A stretch of DNA of 64,000 nt, taken from positions 558,001-622,000 of the forward strand of contig NZ_AORY01000004.1 of assembly GCF_000382485.1 (NCBI RefSeq), written 5' to 3'. The number at the start of each line of letters is the position of its first letter. The first letter of the stretch is position 1. Below are positions 1-9,229 of this stretch, in pieces. The stretch is from Sphingomonas sp. Mn802worker. Lineage in GTDB: Bacteria; Pseudomonadota; Alphaproteobacteria; Sphingomonadales; Sphingomonadaceae. The position numbers and the translations under genes were made by a program. The notes beneath the pieces are model-generated. The model ran no database searches. It had not been told where the DNA came from and saw nothing but the letters and a program-made list of their open reading frames with translations.

Positions 1-1
1 C

Positions 2-226
2 ATGGAGGCGTCGGGCAACATCTGCATCGCGACGATCGGCGAATGCGGCATCAGCGTCGTCTCGCCCGCAGGCGAGCTGGTCGAGTTCGTCGCCACCGAC
101 GACGTCTTCACCACCAACATCGCGTTCGGCGGCGCGGACATGATGGATACGTACATCACGCTGTCAGGCACCGGGCGGCTGGTGAAGACGCGCTGGGCGC
201 GGCCTGGATTGACGCTGCAGCATTGA
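2..226 (+). CDS. SMP-30/gluconolactonase/LRE family protein, C-terminal part
   Basis: Only the last 74 residues lie in the window; the gene begins upstream of base 1. The sequence carries the end of a six-bladed propeller typical of SMP-30/gluconolactonases, with TTNIAFGG followed by YITLSGTGRLV and the closing W-x-R-P-G-L-x-L. These enzymes are metal-dependent lactonases acting on sugar lactones or similar esters. The metal-binding residues are upstream and cannot be checked, so the substrate is unknown. Confidence 0.85.
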   Translation: MEASGNICIATIGECGISVVSPAGELVEFVATDDVFTTNIAFGGADMMDTYITLSGTGRLVKTRWARPGLTLQH

Positions 227-291
227 CCCACGTGGACAAGCGTCGCGGGAGCGGCGATGAGCGCGGCGAACGATGAAGGGGGCAGGGCCAA

Positions 292-942
292 GTGCGTGAC
301 ACGGTGATCTTCGACTTCGGCGGCGTCATCACGTCGTCACCCTTTGAGGCGTTCGCGCGGATGGAGCGTGAGCGCGGGCTGCCGGAGAACCTGATCCGCC
401 GCATCAACGCGACCGATCCCGACACCAACGCCTGGGCGCGTTTCGAGCGCGCGGAGATCGACGCCGCGGGCTTCGATGCCGCCTTCGCCGCAGAAGCGCG
501 CGCGCTGGGGCACGAATTGCGCGGCGACGACGTGCTGGCGCTGCTGGCGGGCGACATCCGGCCACGCATGGTCCACGCGCTCGATTGGTTGAAGCACAAC
601 GGCTATCACCTCGGCTGCATCACCAACAACGTGCCCGCAGGCGAGGGCGCCGGCATGTCGCGCAACGCCGAAAAGGCTGCGCAGGTCGCGGAAGTGCTCG
701 AACGCTTCGACCATGTGATCGAATCGAGCAAGGTGGGCCTGCGCAAGCCCGATCCGAAGATCTACCGCATGATGCTCGACACCCTTGGGAAGGCGGCGGA
801 CCAGTGCGTCTACCTCGACGATCTCGGCATCAACTGCAAACCGGCGGCGGCGCTGGGGATGGCGGCGATCAAGGTCGAGAGCGAGGGGCAGGCGCTCGAC
901 GATCTAGCGCGCGCGCTCGGCGTCATGCCGGGGTCGTTTTGA
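292..942 (+). CDS. HAD-IA family hydrolase (soluble-epoxide-hydrolase N-domain/YihX-like)
   Basis: The protein has 216 residues and a GTG start. Motif I is FDFGGVIT with nucleophile Asp8; the Asp+2 position is Gly, as in the sEH-N/YihX/ACAD10-like branch of the HAD superfamily. Motif II is the Thr of CITNN, motif III the Lys of GLRKPDPKIY, and motif IV the Asp pair of YLDDLG. A small helical cap lies between motifs I and II. The expected activity is phosphatase on a small phosphorylated metabolite, but the substrate cannot be told from sequence. It stands alone between the lactonase and the CoA-transferase genes. Confidence 0.85.
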   Translation: MRDTVIFDFGGVITSSPFEAFARMERERGLPENLIRRINATDPDTNAWARFERAEIDAAGFDAAFAAEARALGHELRGDDVLALLAGDIRPRMVHALDWLKHNGYHLGCITNNVPAGEGAGMSRNAEKAAQVAEVLERFDHVIESSKVGLRKPDPKIYRMMLDTLGKAADQCVYLDDLGINCKPAAALGMAAIKVESEGQALDDLARALGVMPGSF

Positions 943-1044
943 TCGCGGCGGCCCTCGTCCTTGCCCATTCGACCGGCCGGTTCTCTGCGACGTTGACCGC
1001 GTTGCCTGCGCCCCGTTAAGCGACTGGCCGAGAGAGAGGCTGTG

Positions 1045-1776
1045 ATGAAGAAGCTTTACCCCGATGCGGCCGCGGCGCTCGACGGTCTGCTGTTCGACGG
1101 CATGACGATCTGTGCCGGCGGGTTCGGTCTGTGCGGCGTGCCCGAGCGGCTGATCGACGCGATCCGCGACGCGGGGACCCGCGACCTGACAATCGCCAGC
1201 AACAATGCCGGGATCGACGGCGAGGGGCTCGGCAAGCTGTTGCGCACGCGCCAGGTCAGGAAGATGATTTCGAGCTACGTCGGCGAGAACAAGGAGTTCG
1301 AGCGGCAATATCTGTCCGGTGAGCTCGAGGTCGAGTTCTGCCCTCAGGGGACGCTTGCGGAACGGTGCCGCGCGGGCGGTGCGGGCATCCCCGGCTTCTA
1401 TACCAAGACGGGCGTCGGCACGCTGGTAGCCGAGGGCAAGGAGGTAAAGTCGTTCGACGGAGAGGATTACATCCTCGAACGCGGTATCCGCGCCGACATC
1501 TCGATCATCAAGGGGTGGAAGGCGGACGAGAGCGGCAACCTCATCTTCCGCAAGACAGCGCGGAACTTCAACCAGCCGATGGCGACCGCAGGGCGCGTCT
1601 GCGTCGCTGAGGTGGAGGAAGTGGTGCCAGTCGGCACGCTCGACTCCGATCACATCCATTTGCCCGGCATCTACGTCAAGCGGATGATCGTCGGCGCGCC
1701 ATATGACAAGAAGATCGAGTTCCGCCTGACCCGACCGCGCGCCGAGGCGAGCGCGGCGGCGGGCAGCGAGGTCTGA
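1045..1776 (+). CDS. scoA: 3-oxoacid CoA-transferase subunit A
   Basis: This 243-residue alpha subunit of a succinyl-CoA:3-ketoacid (acetoacetate) CoA-transferase belongs to family I. It has the N-terminal GMTICAGGFGLCGVPE glycine-rich loop, SNNAGIDG, ENKEFERQYL and FYTKTGVGT, all typical of SCOT subunit A. The ATG at 1045 is preferred over the in-frame GTG at 1042 because the purine-rich stretch at 1031-1039 is better spaced. The partner subunit scoB follows only after an inserted acid phosphatase gene. Together they would move CoA from succinyl-CoA to acetoacetate in ketone-body or polyhydroxybutyrate use. Confidence 0.93.
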   Translation: MKKLYPDAAAALDGLLFDGMTICAGGFGLCGVPERLIDAIRDAGTRDLTIASNNAGIDGEGLGKLLRTRQVRKMISSYVGENKEFERQYLSGELEVEFCPQGTLAERCRAGGAGIPGFYTKTGVGTLVAEGKEVKSFDGEDYILERGIRADISIIKGWKADESGNLIFRKTARNFNQPMATAGRVCVAEVEEVVPVGTLDSDHIHLPGIYVKRMIVGAPYDKKIEFRLTRPRAEASAAAGSEV

Positions 1777-1780
1777 CGCC

Positions 1781-2734
1781 GTGCGGCTAACGCTAATCGG
1801 GGTGCTCGCGGCGGCAACGGCGCTGGTCGGGTGTGCGACGCAGCCACGAGTTGACGTGGCTTTACCCGGCATGCCGCCGATGATCCCGTCGGCGCCACCC
1901 GCCAGTATGGCGTACCTCTACGGCTCGGCCGAGGCGGATGCGCTGAGCGAGCAGGCGTATAACGGGATGCTCGGCTACGTTCGCGCGCTGCTCGACCGTG
2001 CGCGCGACGCACGCGGGCGGCTGCCGCACCAGCGTGCTGCCGGCACGCTGCCGCGCTGGCCCGTGAGTGCGTCGGCGGTACTGGCGGCGGGATCGACCGC
2101 CGCGGTGCCGCAGCCGACGTCGTGCGGCACGCTGCCGCCCGCGGTGGTGCTCGACATGGACGAGACGACGGTCCTGAACCTCGGCTACGAATATAACGAC
2201 GCGCAGACCGGGCAGGCGTATGACGCCAAGCGATGGGACGCGTGGGAGCGTGGCGGCGCGGACAAGGTCGTGGCGGTACCCGGCGCGGTGGCGGCGTTCC
2301 GGCAACTGCACGCGGCGGGCGTCGCGGTCGTCATCAACACCAATCGCAGCGCCGCCAACGCCGCCGACACCGCACGCGCGCTTGCCGATGCCGGGCTCGG
2401 CACGTTCGAGCACGGCAAGACGTTGTGGCTGAAGGGCGACGCAGACGGCAAGTCGGGCAAGGACGGCCGCCGCCAAGCGATTGCTGAGCGTTACTGCGTT
2501 GTCGCGCAGATGGGCGATCAGCTCGGCGACTTCGCCGATTTCTTCAACCCGCCAGGGCCAGCGCCCGCCTCGGGCCGGCGCCTGTTGCCCAGCACCAGCC
2601 GTCTCGTTGCACGCTGGGGCGCAGGGTGGTTCATCCTGCCCAATCCCGTCTACGGCACCGGGCTCGGCTCGGGCTGGGACGATACCTTTCCCGCGGAGCG
2701 CCGCTGGAGCCAGACGCCCGAAGGAGTGAGATAA
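1781..2734 (+). CDS. HAD acid phosphatase, lipoprotein e(P4)/class C type
   Basis: The protein has 317 residues and a GTG start. It opens with a lipoprotein signal ending ALVGC (Cys18), so it is expected as a periplasm-facing lipoprotein. The HAD nucleophile motif is VLDMDETT (Asp125, Asp127). Motif II is INTNRS, and the acidic motif near [10 protein letters not shown] fits the e(P4)/class C acid phosphatases, which dephosphorylate nucleotides and other phosphomonoesters outside the cytoplasm. Its stop overlaps the scoB start by one base (TAATG) and it begins 4 bases after scoA, so it sits inside the CoA-transferase operon. No biochemical link to that pathway is known to me. Confidence 0.88.
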   Translation: MRLTLIGVLAAATALVGCATQPRVDVALPGMPPMIPSAPPASMAYLYGSAEADALSEQAYNGMLGYVRALLDRARDARGRLPHQRAAGTLPRWPVSASAVLAAGSTAAVPQPTSCGTLPPAVVLDMDETTVLNLGYEYNDAQTGQAYDAKRWDAWERGGADKVVAVPGAVAAFRQLHAAGVAVVINTNRSAANAADTARALADAGLGTFEHGKTLWLKGDADGKSGKDGRRQAIAERYCVVAQMGDQLGDFADFFNPPGPAPASGRRLLPSTSRLVARWGAGWFILPNPVYGTGLGSGWDDTFPAERRWSQTPEGVR

Positions 2735-3381
2735 TGGCTGAGAAGACGGGCTGGGACCGCAACGGCATGGCCGCGCGCGCGGCGAAGGAGCTGCAGGACG
2801 GCTTCTACGTCAACCTCGGCATCGGCATCCCGACGCTGGTCGCGAACAACATCCCCGATGGCATGACGGTGACACTCCAGTCGGAGAACGGGATGCTCGG
2901 CATCGGCCCATTCCCGTACGAGGGCGAGGAGGACGCCGACCTGATCAACGCCGGCAAGCAGACGATCAGCGAACTGCCACAGAGTGCCTATTTCGGATCG
3001 GAGCAAAGCTTCGCGATGATCCGCGGCGGGCACATCGACCTGACCGTGCTCGGCGCGATGGAGGTGGCACAGAACGGCGACATCGCCAACTGGATGATCC
3101 CGGGCAAGATGATCAAGGGCATGGGCGGCGCGATGGACCTCGTTGCGGGCGTCAAGAAGATCATCGTCGTGATGGAGCACACGTCCAAGGACGGCAGCCC
3201 GAAGTTCATCCCGGCGTGCTCGCTGCCGCTGACGGGCAGGAACGTCGTCGACATGATCGTTACCGATCTGGCGGTGTTCCAACGCCCCGATCACCAGTCG
3301 CCGTTCCGGCTGGTCGAGCTCGCGCCCGGCATCACCGCGGACGAGGTCGAGGCCAAGACGACCGCCAACTACGTTTCCTGA
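2734..3381 (+). CDS. scoB: 3-oxoacid CoA-transferase subunit B
   Basis: This 215-residue beta subunit carries the catalytic Glu in [12 protein letters not shown] (Glu51), which forms the glutamyl-CoA thioester intermediate in family I CoA-transferases. [26 protein letters not shown] and [11 protein letters not shown] are also family hallmarks. AAGGAG at 2721-2726 lies 7 bases before the ATG, inside the end of the acid phosphatase gene. It pairs with scoA to make a heteromeric enzyme for acetoacetate activation. Confidence 0.93.
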   Translation: MAEKTGWDRNGMAARAAKELQDGFYVNLGIGIPTLVANNIPDGMTVTLQSENGMLGIGPFPYEGEEDADLINAGKQTISELPQSAYFGSEQSFAMIRGGHIDLTVLGAMEVAQNGDIANWMIPGKMIKGMGGAMDLVAGVKKIIVVMEHTSKDGSPKFIPACSLPLTGRNVVDMIVTDLAVFQRPDHQSPFRLVELAPGITADEVEAKTTANYVS

Positions 3382-3400
3382 ATCTGATGGTGGCGCGGCG

Positions 3401-4303
3401 ATGATGTGGCGCTGGTCGATCGGCGCGCTCGCCGCGGTGTTGCTGGTGGCGGCTGCGGTCTACCTGTTCGTGCCTGCGCCGCGCGTGCTGAGTTGGTTCG
3501 ACCGGGCGATGGGCGGCGGACGCGGCGTCGAACTCGCCGGCGACGCGGTGCCGTTCGGGAGCAACGGGCAGACGCTCGATGTGTGGCGCCCGACCAAGCC
3601 CGCGGCGGGCAAGCGGCCGGTGATCGTCTTCATCTACGGTGGCGGCTGGGCGAACGGCGATCGGCGCAGTTACGCCTTTGCCGCACGCGCGTTCGCTCGT
3701 GCCGGGTTCGTCGTGGTCGTGCCCGACTACCGCAAGGTCCCGCAGGTGCGCTTCCCGACCTTCGTGCAGGACGGCGCGGCGGCGGTGCACTGGGTGCGCG
3801 ACCACGTCGCCGAATACGGCGGCGACCCGGCCCGAGTCGCGCTCGCGGGGCATTCGGCGGGCGCATACAACGCCGTCATGCTCGCGTTAGACCAGCGCTG
3901 GCTGCGCGCGGAAGGCGTCGACCCGCACATCGTCAAGGCAGCGGTGGGTTTGAGCGGTCCCTACGATTTCTACCCCTTCGACAAGCCGCGCTCGCGCGAG
4001 GCGATGCTGGGCGTCGCCGATCCGATGGCGACGCAGCCGGTCACGTTCGCGCGCGGTGACGCCCCGCCGCTGCTGCTCGTCACCAGCAGCCGCGATACGC
4101 AGGTGCGACCGTACAACGCTTATCACCTGTTCGAGCGCGTGAAGGCGGCCGGCGGTCGCGCGAAGCTGGTCGAGCATGACGGACTGACCCACGAGAATGT
4201 CGTCATGGCGCTGTCGGTGCCGTTTCGTCGGCTGGCACCGGTGCTGGACGAAAGCGTCGCCTTCATCGACGCTGCGGTGAGCCGCAGTGATCGAGTGAAA
4301 TAA
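3401..4303 (+). CDS. Alpha/beta hydrolase (BD-FAE/carboxylesterase type) with N-terminal membrane anchor
   Basis: The 300-residue protein starts with a hydrophobic segment at residues 5-23 that could be a signal anchor. The oxyanion-hole motif is IYGGGW, the nucleophile elbow is GHSAG with Ser152, and the likely acid and base are Asp232 (SSRDTQV) and His264 (LTHEN). This set matches small esterases related to kynurenine formamidase and carboxylesterases. The substrate is not predictable. It follows scoB by 19 bases and may be co-transcribed with it. Confidence 0.85.
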   Translation: MMWRWSIGALAAVLLVAAAVYLFVPAPRVLSWFDRAMGGGRGVELAGDAVPFGSNGQTLDVWRPTKPAAGKRPVIVFIYGGGWANGDRRSYAFAARAFARAGFVVVVPDYRKVPQVRFPTFVQDGAAAVHWVRDHVAEYGGDPARVALAGHSAGAYNAVMLALDQRWLRAEGVDPHIVKAAVGLSGPYDFYPFDKPRSREAMLGVADPMATQPVTFARGDAPPLLLVTSSRDTQVRPYNAYHLFERVKAAGGRAKLVEHDGLTHENVVMALSVPFRRLAPVLDESVAFIDAAVSRSDRVK

Positions 4304-4304
4304 A

Positions 4305-4318
4305 CGAAGCGTTCTTCG
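4305..4318 (+). terminator. Weak hairpin after the esterase gene
   Basis: A 5-bp stem (CGAAG/CTTCG) with a four-base loop starts two bases after the esterase stop and is followed by a T-rich stretch. The stem is short, so termination is only a possibility. Confidence 0.25.
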
Positions 4319-4373
4319 CTGTTTCTGCATTGTTTCCTTTCGCCAGCGGCGCTTCTTGGTTAAGGCGCGCGCG

Positions 4374-5801
4374 ATGTCACACCAACCACGCACATTGTAC
4401 GAAAAGGTCTGGGACGCCCATGTCGTGGAGCGTCGCGACGATGGCTCCTGCCTCCTCTACATCGACCGCCACCTCGTTCACGAAGTGACCAGTCCGCAGG
4501 CGTTCGAGGGCTTGCGCGTCGGCAATCGCCGGGTACGTCGCCCCGACCTGACGCTCGCGGTGCCCGACCATAACCTGCCCACAACCGCGCGGGTCGACGC
4601 CGCTGGGCGCGAGTTGCCGATTGCCGATCGTGACAGCGCGGAGCAGTTGGACGCGCTGCGCCGCAACGTGGCCGACTTCGGCGTGCCGTACATCGATGCG
4701 CTGGCGGCGGAGCAGGGGATCGTCCACGTCGTTGGGCCGGAACAGGGCTTTACCTTGCCCGGCACCACGGTCGTGTGCGGCGACAGCCACACGTCGGCGC
4801 ATGGTGCACTCGGCGCGCTCGCCTTCGGAATCGGCACCAGCGAGGTCGAGCACGTGCTCGCGGCGCAGACGCTGATCCTGTCGCCGTCGAAGACGATGGA
4901 GGTGCGCGTCGACGGCACGCTCGGCTTTGGCGTGTCGGCGAAGGACGTGGTGCTGTCGATCATCAGCCGCATCGGCGCGGCCGGCGGCACGGGCTATGTG
5001 ATCGAATTCACCGGCGAGGTGATCCGCAACCTGTCGGTCGAGGGGCGGCTGACGGTCGCCAACATGAGCATCGAGGGCGGCGCGCGCGCCGGCATGATCG
5101 CGCCCGACGAGACGACCTTTGCATATCTGAAAGGCCGCCCGATGGCGCCTTCCGGCGCCGACTGGAACCGCGCGGTCGAATGGTGGCGCACGCTGCCGAG
5201 CGACGCGGGTGCGCGCTATGATCGCACCGTGACCTTGTCGGCGAGCGACATCGCGCCCGCGCTCACCTGGGGCACCAGCCCCGAGGATGTGGTCGCGATT
5301 ACCGGCGTCGTGCCCGAGCCGGAGAGCTTCGCCGATCCGTCGAAGCAGGCGGCGGCGCGCAAGTCGCTCGACTATATGGGGCTGACGCCGGGCACGCGGA
5401 TGCAGGACGTGGCCGTCCAGCACGTCTTCATCGGCAGCTGCACCAACAGCCGGATCGAGGATTTGCGCGCCGCCGCGCAGGTAGCGAGCGGCCGGCGTGT
5501 CGCCGCTGGCGTCCGCGCGATGGTCGTGCCGGGCTCGGGCCTCGTCAAGCGTCAGGCTGAAGCGGAGGGGCTCGATCGCGTCTTTGCGGAAGCCGGGTTC
5601 GAGTGGCGCGAACCGGGCTGTTCGATGTGCCTGGCGATGAACCCTGACAAGGTGCCGCCTGGTGAGCGCTGCGCGTCGACATCCAACCGGAATTTCGTCG
5701 GGCGGCAGGGTCCCGGCGCGCGTACGCATCTGCTAAGCCCCGCAATGGCGGCGGCGGCGGCGGTCAGCGGTCGATTGACCGACGTGCGCGACCTGATCTG
5801 A
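4374..5801 (+). CDS. leuC: 3-isopropylmalate dehydratase large subunit
   Basis: The 475-residue aconitase-family enzyme interconverts 2- and 3-isopropylmalate in leucine synthesis. The [4Fe-4S] cluster ligands are visible in [12 protein letters not shown] and in [20 protein letters not shown] and [11 protein letters not shown] are further family markers. The ATG at 4374 ([13 protein letters not shown]) is the usual start of LeuC. The upstream in-frame ATG at 4356 would add six residues with no family support. The small subunit leuD follows after a 40-codon ORF. Confidence 0.96.
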   Translation: MSHQPRTLYEKVWDAHVVERRDDGSCLLYIDRHLVHEVTSPQAFEGLRVGNRRVRRPDLTLAVPDHNLPTTARVDAAGRELPIADRDSAEQLDALRRNVADFGVPYIDALAAEQGIVHVVGPEQGFTLPGTTVVCGDSHTSAHGALGALAFGIGTSEVEHVLAAQTLILSPSKTMEVRVDGTLGFGVSAKDVVLSIISRIGAAGGTGYVIEFTGEVIRNLSVEGRLTVANMSIEGGARAGMIAPDETTFAYLKGRPMAPSGADWNRAVEWWRTLPSDAGARYDRTVTLSASDIAPALTWGTSPEDVVAITGVVPEPESFADPSKQAAARKSLDYMGLTPGTRMQDVAVQHVFIGSCTNSRIEDLRAAAQVASGRRVAAGVRAMVVPGSGLVKRQAEAEGLDRVFAEAGFEWREPGCSMCLAMNPDKVPPGERCASTSNRNFVGRQGPGARTHLLSPAMAAAAAVSGRLTDVRDLI

Positions 5802-5824
5802 ACAACGACAACGGGGACAAAACC

Positions 5825-5947
5825 ATGAAGATCGTTCTGGCACTTCTCGTCGCAGGTGCAGCCGTGAGCGGCGTCGCGGCCTATGCGGCGGTCGGCAAGG
5901 TGGCTGCGGGCGCCAATACGCCGCGCCCGGCCAAGTCGGCGCGCTGA
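5825..5947 (+). CDS. Small membrane/secreted ORF between leuC and leuD (40 residues)
   Basis: ATG at 5825 opens a 40-codon frame: a short basic start (MKIV), a hydrophobic alanine-rich stretch to about residue 22, then a Pro/Lys/Arg tail. This looks like a signal anchor or an uncleaved signal peptide. It starts 23 bases after leuC and ends 4 bases before the leuD ATG, so ribosomes finishing it could start leuD. No function is recognised. It could be a real microprotein or only a coupling ORF. Confidence 0.55.
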   Translation: MKIVLALLVAGAAVSGVAAYAAVGKVAAGANTPRPAKSAR

Positions 5948-5951
5948 CGCG

Positions 5952-6581
5952 ATGGAGCCGGTGATGCGCGTCTTGGGCACGGCTTATCCGTGGGGGCAAA
6001 AGAACGTCGATACTGACGTCATCATCCCCGCGCATTGGCTCAAGACGATCAAGCGCTCGGGGCTAGGCCGCGGCGCGTTTGAGGTGGTGCGCGCGCAACC
6101 CGGCAACATTTTCGACGATCCCCGCTTTGCCGGCAGCCCGATCCTGATCGCGGGCGATAACTTCGGCTGCGGGTCGAGTCGCGAGCATGCTGCCTGGGCG
6201 CTCGCCGACATGGGCGTACGCGCGGTGATCGCGCCGAGTTTCTCCGACATCTTTTCCGGCAATGCGTTCAAGAACGGCATCGTCACGGTGGTGCTGCCGC
6301 AGGAGGCGATCGACCGACTGATCGCGGTCGCGCAGGATCAGGAGATCACCGTCGATCTGGAGACGATGACGGTCACCACGCCGTACCAGGACCGCTTCAC
6401 CTTTGCGCTCGATCCGTTTCGTCGCCGCTGCCTGATGGAGGGGCTGGACGAGGTCGGTCTGACGCTGGCAAAGGATACCGCGATTTCGAAATTCGAGGAG
6501 GCGATGCATCAGCAGCGCCCCTGGATCAAGGATAGGAGCGGAAATGCGGGCATTGCTGTCGAGGGCGCCGGGCGGACCTGA
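5952..6581 (+). CDS. leuD: 3-isopropylmalate dehydratase small subunit
   Basis: The 209-residue small subunit completes the LeuCD enzyme. Family markers are [15 protein letters not shown] near the start, [13 protein letters not shown] and the swivelling-domain FKNGI. It starts 4 bases after the small ORF. The last 38 bases overlap the next gene in another frame, and the C-terminal dozen residues after WIKD look like an unconserved tail created by that overlap. Confidence 0.95.
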   Translation: MEPVMRVLGTAYPWGQKNVDTDVIIPAHWLKTIKRSGLGRGAFEVVRAQPGNIFDDPRFAGSPILIAGDNFGCGSSREHAAWALADMGVRAVIAPSFSDIFSGNAFKNGIVTVVLPQEAIDRLIAVAQDQEITVDLETMTVTTPYQDRFTFALDPFRRRCLMEGLDEVGLTLAKDTAISKFEEAMHQQRPWIKDRSGNAGIAVEGAGRT

Positions 6582-7545
6582 AACACTGGAGATCGGCGAA
6601 CTGCCCGATCCCGCCGTTGGCGAGGGGCAGGTCGTTGTCGCGATCAAGGCGTGCGCGATCAACTTTCCCGACGTGCTCGTTATCGAGGACAAGTATCAGA
6701 TGCGCCCGCCGCGCCCGTTCGCACCGGGTGGCGAGGTGTCGGGCGTGGTCGAACAGGTCGGCGCGGGGGTGACCCGCTTCAAGGTCGGCGACCGCGTCAT
6801 GGGCAACACCAGCATGGGCGGGTTGAGCGAGAAGGCGCTGTTCGCCGAAAACGCGCTCTATCCCGTGCCCGAGGAACGCAGTTTCGAGGAAGCCGCCGCG
6901 CTGCTGCTGACTTACGGCACGACGATCCACGCGCTGGTCGATCGCGGACATATCAAGGCAGGCGATAACCTGCTGGTGCTGGGTGCGGCGGGCGGAGTCG
7001 GGCTGGCGGCGGTCGAACTCGGCAAGGCTTTCGGTGCGCGCGTGATCGGCGCGGTGTCGAGCGAGGAGAAGGCGCAGGCAGTGCGCGACGCGGGTGCGGA
7101 CGACGTGATCGTCTATGGCCGCGGACCGTTCAACAAGGACGAGTCGAAGGCGCTGGCCGAACAGTTCAAGGAAAAGGGCGGCAAGGCCGGCTTCCAGCTG
7201 ATCTACGACGCGGTGGGCGGCGACTATGCCGAACCCGCGCTGCGCTCGATCGGCTGGGAAGGGCGCTACCTCGTCATCGGCTTTCCCGCCGGCATCCCCA
7301 AGCTGCCGCTCAACCTCACCTTGCTGAAAAGCTGCGACGTGTGCGGCGTGTTCTGGGGCGCGTTCGCCGCGCGTGACCCGGAAGCCAATCGCGCCAACAT
7401 CCAGCAGCTGTTCGAGCTGTGGAAGGATGGCCGCATCGCACCGCGCGTTACGCAAGTGTTTCCGCTCGAGCAGGGCGGTGACGCGATCGCCAAGATGGCG
7501 GCACGGCAGGCGATCGGGAAGCTGGTGGTGCGCGTCGCCGACTAG
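6544..7545 (+). CDS. NADPH:quinone oxidoreductase, zinc-independent MDR family
   Basis: The 333-residue medium-chain dehydrogenase/reductase resembles quinone oxidoreductases. It has an N-terminal GroES-like fold with [12 protein letters not shown] and [13 protein letters not shown], then a Rossmann NADPH site [15 protein letters not shown]. Catalytic zinc cysteines are lacking, as in this subfamily. It would reduce quinones or enoyl-type substrates in the cytoplasm. AGGAG at 6534-6538 lies inside leuD and sets the ATG at 6544. Confidence 0.88.
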   Translation: MRALLSRAPGGPETLEIGELPDPAVGEGQVVVAIKACAINFPDVLVIEDKYQMRPPRPFAPGGEVSGVVEQVGAGVTRFKVGDRVMGNTSMGGLSEKALFAENALYPVPEERSFEEAAALLLTYGTTIHALVDRGHIKAGDNLLVLGAAGGVGLAAVELGKAFGARVIGAVSSEEKAQAVRDAGADDVIVYGRGPFNKDESKALAEQFKEKGGKAGFQLIYDAVGGDYAEPALRSIGWEGRYLVIGFPAGIPKLPLNLTLLKSCDVCGVFWGAFAARDPEANRANIQQLFELWKDGRIAPRVTQVFPLEQGGDAIAKMAARQAIGKLVVRVAD

Positions 7546-7615
7546 GCCGGCAGGGGCCCCGTTGCTTGTGCCGTGCGCGCGCTCTATCCGTCGAGGACGA
7601 GCAACGGGAGCTGCC

Positions 7616-7939
7616 ATGACGACCTTTGACGACCGTGATCGCGGATTCGAGAACCAATATGCGCGCGACGAGGACATGGCGTTCCGCGTCACCGCGCGGC
7701 GGAACAAGCTCGTCGGACAATGGGCGGCGGCGCTGATGAAGCTGACGCCCGAGGAAACCGACGCCTACGCCAAGTCGGTCGTCCAGGCCGACTTCGAGGA
7801 GGCCGGCGATGAGGACGTGATGCGCAAGCTGCTGGGCGACCTGACTGCGGCCGGCGTGGCGACCGATGAAACGCAGGTACGTCAGGCACTGGCGCAGCAG
7901 ATGATCGAGGCGCGTCGTCAGCTCCTCAAGGCGGAGTAG
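7616..7939 (+). CDS. ATPase inhibitor subunit zeta family protein (DUF1476)
   Basis: The 107-residue protein begins MTTFDDRDRGFENQYARDE, which is diagnostic for the DUF1476/zeta family. Members in Paracoccus and relatives bind F1-ATPase and block ATP hydrolysis; in other alphaproteobacteria the effect is weaker. It is all-helical and soluble. CGGGAG at 7605-7610 supports the ATG at 7616. It sits just ahead of bolA and grxD, an order often seen in alphaproteobacteria. Confidence 0.93.
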   Translation: MTTFDDRDRGFENQYARDEDMAFRVTARRNKLVGQWAAALMKLTPEETDAYAKSVVQADFEEAGDEDVMRKLLGDLTAAGVATDETQVRQALAQQMIEARRQLLKAE

Positions 7940-7944
7940 GCGCG

Positions 7945-8178
7945 ATGCCGATGGAAGGTGATGAGATCGCCGCGCTGATCCGCGCCGGTATTCCCGATGC
8001 TGAGGTCGAGATGACCGATCTGGCCGGCGACAAGGACCATTGGTCGGCGCGGGTCACCAGCGCGTCATTCGCGGGCATGCCGCGCGTGCGCCAGCATCAG
8101 GCGGTCTATGCGGCGCTGGGCGGACGGATGGGCGGCGTGCTCCACGCCTTGCAGCTTACCACCGCCGTACCGAAATAA
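7945..8178 (+). CDS. BolA family protein
   Basis: The protein has 77 residues, or 75 if the second ATG at 7951 is used. It shows the BolA/IbaG class II KH-like fold with SFAGMPRVRQHQAVYAAL, which contains the conserved His of the helix-turn region. BolA proteins bind [2Fe-2S] clusters together with monothiol glutaredoxins. The glutaredoxin gene follows 39 bases later, which fits a BolA-Grx iron-sulfur trafficking pair. Confidence 0.93.
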   Translation: MPMEGDEIAALIRAGIPDAEVEMTDLAGDKDHWSARVTSASFAGMPRVRQHQAVYAALGGRMGGVLHALQLTTAVPK

Positions 8179-8217
8179 CGGCGAGCGCATCGCTTACATA
8201 ACAGGATTGCACAGACC

Positions 8218-8544
8218 ATGACCGACGACGCCAACGCCCGCATCGATGCCGTGGTGAAGAACAATGCCGTGGTGCTGTTCATGAAGGGTACGCCGCTGTT
8301 CCCGCAATGCGGTTTCTCCAGCCGCGCGATCGCGATCCTGGAGCGGCTGGGCGTCGACTTCGAGAGCGTCGACGTGCTGCAGGATCAGGGTATCCGTCAG
8401 GGCATCAAAGCCTATTCCGATTGGCCGACGATCCCGCAACTGTATGTGAACGGCGAGTTCGTCGGCGGCTCCGACATTATGATGGAAATGTACGAAAGCG
8501 GCGAGCTGGCCGAGTTGTTCGCCGGGACGGCCGCCGCAGAGTAA
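8218..8544 (+). CDS. grxD: Monothiol glutaredoxin, CGFS type
   Basis: The 108-residue Grx4-type protein has FMKGTPLFPQCGFSSRA with the single active-site Cys31. The WPTIPQLYVNGEFVGGSDI stretch forms the glutathione and cluster site. CGFS glutaredoxins carry [2Fe-2S] clusters bound with glutathione and hand them to target proteins, often with BolA, whose gene is next door. It is a soluble cytoplasmic protein. Confidence 0.96.
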   Translation: MTDDANARIDAVVKNNAVVLFMKGTPLFPQCGFSSRAIAILERLGVDFESVDVLQDQGIRQGIKAYSDWPTIPQLYVNGEFVGGSDIMMEMYESGELAELFAGTAAAE

Positions 8545-8799
8545 TTCGCCTGACTTTGGGGCGACGCTGTGACGGCGCGTCTTGGGCGGGCAGGACTTGC
8601 GTGAATGCCGGGTTGGGCGGGCGTCGCGAGATCGATACAGCGACGACCCGCCCAGCTGAAGCGTCATGCGCTCGGTAGCACAGCCAGTGTTGCAGATGTC
8701 ATGCCATGTTGGCTGATTGGCGGCCAGCGCCGTTTCCATTGGTTAACTGGCGATGGCTGCGCGCTTCATCTGTAAAGGCAGTCGACACTCACGGCGTAG

Positions 8800-8846
8800 T
8801 TGACAACGCTTGTAGTCGATGCGACAAGACTACAGCTGTAGTTGAC
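8800..8846 (+). promoter_or_regulatory. Promoter/operator of the BlaI-M56 operon
   Basis: A TTGACA hexamer lies at 8800-8805. A perfect 14-bp palindrome ACTACAGCTGTAGT spans 8829-8842 and holds TACA-NN-TGTA, the core recognised by BlaI/MecI repressors. A second inverted repeat pairs TGTAGTC (8811-8817) with GACTACA (8828-8834), and GTAGTTGAC occurs twice (8796-8804, 8838-8846). The palindrome ends 18 bases before the repressor start, as expected for autoregulation. The rest of the 8545-8799 gap holds no gene or terminator that I can support. Confidence 0.65.
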
Positions 8847-8860
8847 GAGAGGTGGCGCAA

Positions 8861-9229
8861 GTGGCCGAGCGGATCAGTGATGCCGAACATGCGGTGATGG
8901 AGGTGCTGTGGGACGAGAGCCCGCTCACCGCGCAGGACGTGACCGAGCGCGTCGACCCCGCCCGCGCCTGGAGTGCCGCGACAGTCAAGACGCTGCTCGG
9001 TCGGTTGCTCGGCAAGGGCGCGGTGCAGCATGAGGTCGATGGTCGTCGCTACCTCTACTCGCCCGCGGTCGCGCGCGAGGATTATGTCTCCGGCGAGTCG
9101 CGCCGGCTGATCGACCGACTGTTCGGCGGCAAGCTGACGCCCTTGGTCGCGCATCTGGCCGAGCGCGACGAATTGTCGCGGCAGGACATCGCCGAGATCG
9201 AAGCGTTGTTGAAGGCGCTGAAACAATGA
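8861..9229 (+). CDS. BlaI/MecI/CopY family transcriptional repressor
   Basis: The 122-residue protein has the winged-helix N-terminus (ISDAEHAVMEVLW, then WSAATVKTLLGRLLGKG) and the dimerising C-terminal helices of the BlaI family. GTG at 8861 is chosen because GAGAGG at 8847-8852 is well spaced; GTG at 8852 is the alternative. It overlaps the M56 gene by 4 bases (ATGA). In classical systems the repressor is cut at an Asn-Phe bond. No such bond is seen here in the equivalent GGKLTPLVAHL stretch, so release from DNA may differ. Confidence 0.92.
   Translation: MAERISDAEHAVMEVLWDESPLTAQDVTERVDPARAWSAATVKTLLGRLLGKGAVQHEVDGRRYLYSPAVAREDYVSGESRRLIDRLFGGKLTPLVAHLAERDELSRQDIAEIEALLKALKQ

Noticed and set aside
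993..1020. Promoter-like TTGACC and GTTAAG before scoA
   Set aside because: The -10 match is poor and the spacing is 16 bases, so it is not called.
4377..5729. Open frame antisense to leuC
   Set aside because: Its composition follows the GC skew of leuC and it has no recognisable domain.
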